Of a stretch of DNA of 64,000 nt, positions 57,887-64,000 are shown piece by piece. Numbering within the stretch: the stretch's first letter is position 1; every line of letters starts with the position of its first letter. Where the stretch lies: assembly GCA_937925335.1 (NCBI GenBank), contig CALEWY010000056.1:1-64000 (forward strand), in the 5' to 3' direction. The DNA comes from an uncultured Acidimicrobiales bacterium (GTDB taxonomy: Bacteria; Actinomycetota; Acidimicrobiia; Acidimicrobiales; SZUA-35). A program made the translations under genes and the position numbers. Under the pieces are notes generated by a model. That model saw only the letters and a program-made list of their open reading frames with translations. It ran no database searches and was not told the origin of the DNA.

Positions 57887-59422
57887 TTACGACGGCGAGA
57901 CGATGAGCTCGCTGAGCCGTTGGAAGCGAATCAGGACTGCTCGTAGCGAGCGGGTGTCGAACATGCCTCGCCACTGACCGGCTGCGTACGCTGCGTCGTC
58001 GGCGCCGCGGATGAAGAACCATTCGACCAGGTTCATCTCAGGCCGCTCATCGAACCACTCCAACAGTGGCGGCAGCACCGCGACAAGGGCGGCGAAACGA
58101 CGCGCCCGCTGCGACACGACAGCACCGACGATCACCCCCGGGAGCCACGATCGCCGGCTTGTCATTGCGAGCTCGTTGCCCGCAACAAGGGTGCCAACAC
58201 CAGCGAGCCTGGCCGACTCTTTGGCGGGGTCCGCAACGATCGGCCAGAGCAGCGCGGCGAGGCCGCCGACCGAAACGAGAACCGATGCCACGCCAAGCGC
58301 CGGGCGAGCTCTACCTCCCGAACAGATCAAGAACCACGCCGCAATACTCCACGGGCTGGTCTCGATCGCGACGACATGGTCAGGGTGCATCGTTGCCAGC
58401 TCGGCGTTGCTGCGTCCGTAGCTGAACCGCTGCTCAATCCATCGGCGCATTGTTGGCCGGGGTGGATGATGCACGACCGTGGTCGGTTCGTAGCGAACGG
58501 ATTGTGAGCTGGCATCCAATCGCCAGGCAAGGTCAACATCCTCGCCGCGGGTCAACCCGTCGACAAAGCCGCCGACCGACTCAAGCGACTTGCGGCGAAC
58601 GCCGAGCAGTGCCGTCGGGACAAAGGGCACGCGGCTTCTCGGCCGAACCGCAGCTCGAGCGGATCCGCGGTCGAGTGACGGTCGCGCGGCTTCGTACCGC
58701 TGGATGAGCGTTGCTTGAGCGGCGGGCAGTGAGGACCGAACTCGAGGAGCAACAGCGGCAACGGTTGGATGGTGGGCCAAGAAGCTACCGAGCTGTTCGA
58801 AGACGAGCGACGAGCTCGCCTCAGAGGCGTTCACGTCGACATCAGCGTCGAGAAACACAACAAGCTCCGCTGCGCCCCGACGCCATCCAACGTTGCGAGC
58901 GGTCGCTGCTCCGCTCGTCGACTGTTGCCGGACAAGGTCGACGCCACTTGGCAACGACGCCAGATCGATCGCCGGCACCGATCCATCGTCGACCACGGTG
59001 ACCGACGCGAACCGCTCGATCGCCAGGCCGGCAAGCGTGGACGCCAACGACGTTCGCTCCGGCGAGTCCGCAGTCGAGGCGAAGATGGGAATCACCATGT
59101 CGATCGAGCCGAGTCGGTCGATCCTCTTGGTTCGGTCGCGCTCACCCGGCGCGGTCTGGCCGAGTCGCGGGTGCACGAAACCGGCATTGAGCAACCACGC
59201 GAGAAAGCTGGGATCGCCTGAACCAGCTTCGCTGACATCCGAGTCTCCAAGGGTCGCTCGACCGAGAGCGGAGTCAAGCTGACCGGTTTGGTCAGCGGTG
59301 AGCACCACGACTCGCAGCGGTGAACCGCCGAGCAGGGTCGACCCGCTTCTTCCCGGCGGCTCGACGCGACGTACGCCGGGGTCCAGCTCGAGCTCCATCG
59401 CGCTCATCGTAGAGAACACCAT
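57887..59422 (-). CDS. mftF: GT2 glycosyltransferase, MftF-like (mycofactocin type)
   Basis: 511 residues from the ATG at 59420-59422, with AAGGAG five bases upstream. The start resembles mycofactocin glycosyltransferases: MELELDPGVRRVEPPG, then LLGGSPLRVVVLTA. The GT-A domain has VTVVDDGSVPAIDLAS near 145, FLDADVDVN (DXD) near 190, PFVPTALLGVRRKSLESVGGFVDGLTRGEDVDLAWRL, then RYEPTTVVHHPPRPTMRRWIEQRFSYGRSNAELA, which fits MftF well. Membrane segments follow at the C-terminus. MftF adds glucose units to mycofactocin. The other Mft genes are not in this window, so it is either split from the cluster or an MftF paralogue. Confidence 0.7.
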   Translation of the reverse strand: MVFSTMSAMELELDPGVRRVEPPGRSGSTLLGGSPLRVVVLTADQTGQLDSALGRATLGDSDVSEAGSGDPSFLAWLLNAGFVHPRLGQTAPGERDRTKRIDRLGSIDMVIPIFASTADSPERTSLASTLAGLAIERFASVTVVDDGSVPAIDLASLPSGVDLVRQQSTSGAATARNVGWRRGAAELVVFLDADVDVNASEASSSLVFEQLGSFLAHHPTVAAVAPRVRSSLPAAQATLIQRYEAARPSLDRGSARAAVRPRSRVPFVPTALLGVRRKSLESVGGFVDGLTRGEDVDLAWRLDASSQSVRYEPTTVVHHPPRPTMRRWIEQRFSYGRSNAELATMHPDHVVAIETSPWSIAAWFLICSGGRARPALGVASVLVSVGGLAALLWPIVADPAKESARLAGVGTLVAGNELAMTSRRSWLPGVIVGAVVSQRARRFAALVAVLPPLLEWFDERPEMNLVEWFFIRGADDAAYAAGQWRGMFDTRSLRAVLIRFQRLSELIVSPS

Positions 59423-59582
59423 CGACGCTCCTTGCTCGTCAACCGACTCACCATCAGCCAGGCGGCTTCGGCTGACTGATCCTTGACCGAGCATTCACGT
59501 TTGTGAAACGGTTCACAAAGCCCACGGGACGGCAACTCTCGGCCCAGCAATGCGCTGGGTCGACAAAACAAGGAGCGCGGCA

Positions 59583-60878
59583 ATGCCGAAAGCACTGCGC
59601 AAGGAACAGGTTCTGATTCCTCTCGTACGAGCGGTGGCCCACCGACCTCGTCTTGCCGAGTTCGTCTTCAGCCGAGACCGATGGGGCAACCCGCTGGCCG
59701 ACGATGTGATGGCCAACCCCTACCCGATGGCAGAGTTGATGCGGGCCGACGGACCCGTCGCCTACCACGCGCTCTATCAGCAGTATTTCATCACCGGATA
59801 CGACGAAGCGAAACAAGCGTTGTCGGCCGACACGGTTTCGACGAGCGGCCAGATCGATGTGCTGATGACCGTTCGCCCCTACAACAAGTTGTCTCGTGAG
59901 GCTGAGTTCTTCATGCGGAACTTCCTCGTCGTTGTCGACCCTCCCGATCACGGCCGACTTCGCCGCCTCGTGAGCAAAGCCTTCACCCCGCGCCGAATCG
60001 CCGAGCTCGAACCGCGCGTGCAGGAACTCGCCGATGGCCTCGTCAACGACCTCGTTGCGTCGGGCGACGCGAACCCTGATGTCGTCACCGGCCTCACGCT
60101 GCCGCTGCCGATCAACGTGATCGCCGACATGTTGGGCATCCCCGAGGAACGATGGGCATGGACCCGATCGACAACCGAGATGGCGGCAGCGATGTTCGAT
60201 GCGCTCGACGGCTTCGATGCGGACGCCGTCAACGCGCAGTTCGTGGACATGTTCGAGTACTACGGCGAGTTGGCCGAGGAGCGCCGTCAACATCCGAAGG
60301 ACGACTTGATCACCGCGTTGGTGCAGGCCGAGGACGACGGCGATCAGCTCACGAACGACGAGCTGATCACGATGGTCATTCTCCTGATGGGTGCCGGCCA
60401 CGAAACGACCGCTGGGATCCTCGGCAACTCGATCGTTGCGCTCGCTGATCATCCCGAGGAGCGAGCGAAGTTGCTCGCCAATCCCGAGCTGTGGCCGAAC
60501 GCTGTGGAGGAACTCATCCGATTCGACACGTCGGTGAAGATCAGTCCCCGCCAAGCGGCGGTCGACATGATGGTTGGCGACACCGAGATCAAGGCCGGGT
60601 CCAACATGTTGATCTCGCTGCTCGGCGCGAACCGAGACCCGCGCCGATTCGATCGGCCAAACGAGCTCATCGTGGATCGAGACGATCCACGTCCGCTGTC
60701 GTTCAGCCACGGCATCCATCACTGCTTGGGCGCAGCGTTGGCCCGCATGGAGGTGCGTGTTGGACTCCAAGCATTCCTCAACGTCTATGGCGAGTACACG
60801 ATCGATCGAGACTCGCTGGCTTGGAAGCATTCGGGCACATTCCGAGCCCCGACTAACCTCCGGGTGCATGCTGGCTGA
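59583..60878 (+). CDS. Cytochrome P450
   Basis: 431 residues from the ATG at 59583 (AAGGAG nine bases upstream). I-helix motif LLMGAGHETTAG (269-280), EXXR in VEELIRFD near 320 and the haem-binding FSHGIHHCLGAALARMEVR, with ligand Cys381. It is a soluble class I bacterial P450 that needs a ferredoxin, which is absent here. The family (CYP) cannot be told; the substrate may be a lipid or terpenoid. It is divergent from the glycosyltransferase and heads a rightward run with a PEP-utiliser-like protein, a thiolase and a possible dioxygenase. Confidence 0.95.
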   Translation: MPKALRKEQVLIPLVRAVAHRPRLAEFVFSRDRWGNPLADDVMANPYPMAELMRADGPVAYHALYQQYFITGYDEAKQALSADTVSTSGQIDVLMTVRPYNKLSREAEFFMRNFLVVVDPPDHGRLRRLVSKAFTPRRIAELEPRVQELADGLVNDLVASGDANPDVVTGLTLPLPINVIADMLGIPEERWAWTRSTTEMAAAMFDALDGFDADAVNAQFVDMFEYYGELAEERRQHPKDDLITALVQAEDDGDQLTNDELITMVILLMGAGHETTAGILGNSIVALADHPEERAKLLANPELWPNAVEELIRFDTSVKISPRQAAVDMMVGDTEIKAGSNMLISLLGANRDPRRFDRPNELIVDRDDPRPLSFSHGIHHCLGAALARMEVRVGLQAFLNVYGEYTIDRDSLAWKHSGTFRAPTNLRVHAG

Positions 60879-60906
60879 CGCTGACGAAATCCAACAAGAG
60901 GTGTTG

Positions 60907-61036
60907 CGTTGAACGAGCCAGCGAGCAACTCGAGTAGTGAGCGGAGCGAACGGCCGCCGTCATACCAAACCAATCCAGAGGTGCGGAGTTGAGAGCGCCA
61001 GCGAGCAACTCGAGTAGTGAGCGGAGCGAACGGCTG
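60907..61036 (-). repeat. Repeat family A, two inverted tandem copies overlapping a gene start
   Basis: Two copies (about 60909-60957 and 60986-61034) of the family A repeat, on the opposite strand to the copies at 141 and 8828. The core is AGCGAGCAACTCGAGTAGTG then AGCGGAGCGAACGG. The second copy contains the TTG start of the downstream gene, so its first about 15 residues are encoded by the repeat. Confidence 0.8.
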
Positions 61037-62701
61037 TGGCCAGCCGACAACCAACCCAGCTCGGCCTGGCCGATCTACACCCGGGGCAACGTCGGCGAGG
61101 TGTATCCCGATGTGGTTCTGCCTCTCGAATGGGAGATCGGCGGACCAGCGAGTGAGCAGGGTTGGCGCACCGGAGCGCAAACGATTGGGTTCCTCTCCCC
61201 CAACGATCTCGGATCGGACGATCCGCTCGTCGGCGTCTTTGGCGGGTACGCCTACTTCAACGCCAGCGTGATGCGCCTGCTCGGCGTTCGCACACCCGGC
61301 TTGGCCGTCGATGTGATCGACACTCAGTTCCTTGGCGACTCAGACGTGCCCGACTACGAACGGCGGCCCGGCGATCGCAATCTTCGAGCCAGCGCGACGA
61401 TGGTGAAGACCGCACTCCAGACGCTCACGGCAAAACGTGTTCCGCTCGTGCACGAGATGCGCCGCCGAGCCAACGCTGTTCGAGCGACGGCGCCTGCGAT
61501 CGATGCTCCTACCGACGAGTTGTGGCGGTTCATGAGCGATGGATTCGCCGATTCATGGGGGTGGTTCATCGAGAGCCACGTGATCACCACAATGCAGGCG
61601 ACCATCGCCGCGGGAGCACTCACCGATCTGTGCGAGAAGAAGCTCGGTGATCCGAACCTTGCCGTCGCCCTCACCACCGGCATCGGTGATGTCGTGTCAG
61701 CCGAACCCGCTCGCGAGATGTGGGTGCTTGCCAACGAAACAGCGGATGCTGACTACGACGAAGCGTTCGCATCGTTCCTGGAACGTCATGGTCATCGCGG
61801 CCCGAACGAGTTCTCGATCGCCGGCAGAGACTGGGCTGCCTTCCCCGATCTTGCGACGGTGGCGATCGACGCGATGCGCGGCGTCGACCCCACTCGATCA
61901 CCCGTGGCTCAAGCCGAACGAATGGTCGCTGCACGCGCTGTGGCGACGAAGGCTGTCAGAACGAAACTCGGCCGCTCCGCCGGCCGCCTCGACAAAGCGA
62001 TCGCCAACACTGCGCTGTGGTCGCAGGCTCGCGAGGAGTCGAAGAACCAAGTCATTCGCTCGAATCAGCCCGTTCGCCACCGCTTCCTCGAGCTGGTCCG
62101 ACGAACCGCCCAGGCCGGCGGTGTCGGCGACCCAGAAGGACCGCTGCTGCTCACCGCTGCAGAGTTCAAGCAATACCTCGACGACCCACCATCCCTCGTT
62201 CCACTCATCGAGGAGCGCCGCGTTCACCTCCACGAGCTCCGTTCGTTGGAACCGCCGTTTGCGTTCGACTCATCTGCGTACCCACGGACGCCAACGGGCG
62301 GAGGTTTTCCGCCCGTGTCGACGTGGAAGCCGCGTCAATCTGCATCGGCTGCCACGGCGGCTTCGGTCGGCGAAACCCTCATCGGAGCGGCTGGTGCTCC
62401 AGGCAAAGCAACCGGCATCGCACGCATCGTCACCGACCCGAGCGACCCAACCGCACTCGGCCCGGGTGATGTTTTGATCGCACCGGTGACCGACCCCGCG
62501 TGGACCCCCTTGTTCGTTCCGGCGGCAGCCGTCGTGGTCGAAATCGGAGCGGCGATGAGCCACTCGATGATCGTGTCTCGCGAGCTCGGCATCCCCTGTG
62601 TCGTCGGAGTTGCTGGAGCGACGATCATGATCCCGGACGGTGCCGAAGTGGCGGTCGACGGCCAAGCGGGCACGGTCGAAATTCTGTCCCTTCCTGGTTG
62701 A
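60989..62701 (+). CDS. PEP-utilising-enzyme-like protein: rifampin phosphotransferase/PEP synthase type without the ATP-binding domain
   Basis: 570 residues, from a TTG inside repeat family A; no better start is seen. The first domain (YTRGNVGEVYPDVVLPLEWEIG near 35) corresponds to the middle domain of rifampin phosphotransferase and PEP synthase-like proteins. At the C-terminus is the swivelling His domain: GKATGIARIVTDP, VTDPAWTPLFVPAAAVV, then GAAMSHSMIVSRELGIPCVVG, in which the His of MSHS matches the phospho-histidine. The N-terminal ATP-grasp domain that phosphorylates that His is missing, so it needs a partner or has a new role. It is 110 bases downstream of the P450 and 18 bases upstream of the thiolase. 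Confidence 0.8.
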   Translation: MRAPASNSSSERSERLWPADNQPSSAWPIYTRGNVGEVYPDVVLPLEWEIGGPASEQGWRTGAQTIGFLSPNDLGSDDPLVGVFGGYAYFNASVMRLLGVRTPGLAVDVIDTQFLGDSDVPDYERRPGDRNLRASATMVKTALQTLTAKRVPLVHEMRRRANAVRATAPAIDAPTDELWRFMSDGFADSWGWFIESHVITTMQATIAAGALTDLCEKKLGDPNLAVALTTGIGDVVSAEPAREMWVLANETADADYDEAFASFLERHGHRGPNEFSIAGRDWAAFPDLATVAIDAMRGVDPTRSPVAQAERMVAARAVATKAVRTKLGRSAGRLDKAIANTALWSQAREESKNQVIRSNQPVRHRFLELVRRTAQAGGVGDPEGPLLLTAAEFKQYLDDPPSLVPLIEERRVHLHELRSLEPPFAFDSSAYPRTPTGGGFPPVSTWKPRQSASAATAASVGETLIGAAGAPGKATGIARIVTDPSDPTALGPGDVLIAPVTDPAWTPLFVPAAAVVVEIGAAMSHSMIVSRELGIPCVVGVAGATIMIPDGAEVAVDGQAGTVEILSLPG

Positions 62702-62718
62702 GCTTCTAATGTCGGCCC

Positions 62719-63939
62719 ATGACCGACGCACTCATCATCGACGCCTGCCGCACGCCACGAGGGGTTGGCAAGATCGGAAAGGGTGCACTCGCTGATCTGC
62801 ACCCCCAGCACGTTGCCTCGACCGTGCTGAAAGCACTCGCCGAGCGCAACAACCTCAACACCGCCGATGTTGACGACATCGTGTGGGGCACCAGCTCGCA
62901 GGTGCAGACCCAGTCGGGCGATCTTGGCCGCATGGCCGCGCTCGATGCTGGCTACGACGTGCGAGCCAGCGGTGTCACCCTCGACCGCTTCTGTGGTTCA
63001 GGAATCACCAGCGCCAACTTCGCGGCGGCGATGGTGGCGAGCGGCATGGAGGATCTTGTGATCGCCGGTGGCACCGAGATGATGTCGTTGCCGAAGAAGG
63101 GTGCGCTGCGCATCGGCGCCATGAACGAACACCTCGACGCGATCCATCCACAACCTCACCAGGGTGTGGCCGCCGACGCCATCGCAACACTCGAAGGCAT
63201 CACTCGAACCGCACTCGATGAGCACGCCGCCGAGTCGCAGGCCCGAGCCGAAGTCGCCATCAAAGAGGGTCGCTTCGATAAGAGCCTCATCCCCGTTTAC
63301 AACCGCGATGGATCGCTCGCTCTCGATCACGAGGAGTTCCCTCGTCCGGGGACCACGGTCGAGAAGCTCGCAAAGCTTCCCGCCGTGTTCGGTGCGGTCG
63401 CCGACCAGCCACTCAGCGATGGCCTCACCTTCCGAGATCTCATCAAGCGCAAGTATCCCGACCTCGATATCGAGCACGTGCACCACGCCGGCAACTCATC
63501 CGGCGTGGTCGACGGAGCCGCCGCCATCTTGATGGCGAGTGAGGACTACGCCAAGAAGAACGGCCTCAAGGCTCGAGCCCGAGTCGTTGCGGTCGCCAAC
63601 ATGGGCGACGACCCGACCCTCATGCTGAACGCTCCCGTTCCTGCGGCTCGCAAGGTGCTCGACAAGGCCGGTCTCACGGTCGACGACATCGACCTCTTCG
63701 AGATCAACGAAGCGTTCGCCGTCGTGTCCGAGAAGTTCATGCGTGATCTCGAACTCGATCGCGACAAGGTCAACGTCAACGGCGGCGCAATGGCGCTTGG
63801 CCACCCGATCGGGGCAACCGGTTCGGTGCTCATCGGCACCGTGCTCGACGAGCTCGAACGACGCGATCTTCAGCGTGGACTCATCACGATGTGTGCTGCT
63901 GGCGGCATGGCTCCGGCCATCATCATCGAGCGGGTCTAA
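62719..63939 (+). CDS. Acetyl-CoA acetyltransferase (thiolase)
   Basis: 406 residues. The catalytic Cys is in LDRFCGSGITSAN near 95, the His in GHPIGATGSVL near 355 and the second Cys in MCAAGGMAPAII near 390. The thiolase fold either condenses two acetyl-CoA or cleaves 3-ketoacyl-CoA in beta-oxidation; many relatives here are FadA-type. The gene follows the PEP-utiliser-like gene by 17 bases, so it belongs to the P450 transcription unit. The downstream gene may start 6 bases after its stop. Confidence 0.94.
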   Translation: MTDALIIDACRTPRGVGKIGKGALADLHPQHVASTVLKALAERNNLNTADVDDIVWGTSSQVQTQSGDLGRMAALDAGYDVRASGVTLDRFCGSGITSANFAAAMVASGMEDLVIAGGTEMMSLPKKGALRIGAMNEHLDAIHPQPHQGVAADAIATLEGITRTALDEHAAESQARAEVAIKEGRFDKSLIPVYNRDGSLALDHEEFPRPGTTVEKLAKLPAVFGAVADQPLSDGLTFRDLIKRKYPDLDIEHVHHAGNSSGVVDGAAAILMASEDYAKKNGLKARARVVAVANMGDDPTLMLNAPVPAARKVLDKAGLTVDDIDLFEINEAFAVVSEKFMRDLELDRDKVNVNGGAMALGHPIGATGSVLIGTVLDELERRDLQRGLITMCAAGGMAPAIIIERV

Positions 63940-63944
63940 GTCTC

Positions 63945-64000
63945 ATGGGTGCTGCGATCGAGGTCACTCCTTCCGGACAAGCGTGCGGCGCTTCCGTGCG
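63945..64000 (+). CDS. Start of a gene, possibly TauD/TfdA-type dioxygenase, cut by the window edge
   Basis: Translation from the ATG at 63945 gives MGAAIEVTPSGQACGASVR and runs off the edge. The pattern IEVTP.....GA.V resembles the N-terminus of TauD/TfdA Fe(II)/2-oxoglutarate dioxygenases. It is six bases after the thiolase stop, on the same strand. Only 18 residues can be seen, so the call is weak. Confidence 0.4.
   Translation, partial: MGAAIEVTPSGQACGASV

Noticed and set aside
59454-60869. A 471-residue leftward frame opposite the P450 gene
   Set aside because: Composition is arginine/histidine/valine-rich as in an antisense shadow; the P450 has all its motifs.

Overview
The window is a high-GC stretch of bacterial chromosome. 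It looks like an actinobacterium of the class Acidimicrobiia, near Ilumatobacter (an inference). The evidence is a complete Cvn conservon, a protein with an LPVTG sortase signal, a mycofactocin-type glycosyltransferase, a GNAT-first Pat-type acetyltransferase, many actinobacterial lipid genes, frequent GTG starts and a 6C-like small RNA. No phage, plasmid or CRISPR signal was seen. The only transposase is a domesticated-looking RAYT inside its own inverted repeats.

Layout. 1-4.8 kb: the edge of a possible Mur ligase gene, D-Ala-D-Ala ligase, a repeat-rich gap, a TPM-domain membrane protein and a TetR regulator. 4.8-9.9 kb: a tightly coupled lipid cluster of fatty acyl-CoA reductase with a HAD domain, a LarA-like protein and a PlsC acyltransferase, divergent from the TetR gene across a 27-bp gap that holds a palindrome. 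9.9-19.1 kb: a class V aminotransferase, a MalT-like/BTAD regulator, a lipoprotein, a two-domain fasciclin lipoprotein and a secreted 5'-nucleotidase. 19.3-24 kb: a GntR regulator divergent from aconitase, then a HAD-acyltransferase fusion. 24-27.2 kb: beta-phosphoglucomutase and a GH65 phosphorylase. 27.2-28.6 kb: the RAYT/REP element and the C-rich-loop small RNA. 28.6-36.5 kb: LysR, acyl-CoA carboxylase beta subunit, citrate synthase, acyl-CoA dehydrogenase and Pat. 36.8-43.7 kb: an acidic surface protein, tRNA-Val and tRNA-Cys, a zinc-ribbon protein, a patatin, a GH5 lipoprotein, YqeY and a small unknown. 43.8-51.7 kb: a PAS-GGDEF-EAL protein, the Cvn conservon and a degenerate EAL protein. 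51.8-57.6 kb: adenosine deaminase, SHOCT, Amt, and LacI divergent from a GH1 beta-glucosidase. 57.9-64 kb: a MftF-like glycosyltransferase divergent from a P450, followed by a PEP-utiliser-like protein, a thiolase and the start of a possible TauD-family gene.

Themes. Lipid and acyl-CoA metabolism recurs (reductase, two acyltransferases, carboxylase, dehydrogenase, thiolase) beside two TCA-cycle enzymes and a protein acetyltransferase of the type known to control acyl-CoA enzymes. Sugar use appears twice, each time with a clear partner: GH65 with beta-PGM, and GH1 with a LacI regulator and operator. At least five families of palindromic intergenic repeats occur. Some supply Shine-Dalgarno sequences or start codons to the adjacent genes, and one belongs to the RAYT transposase.
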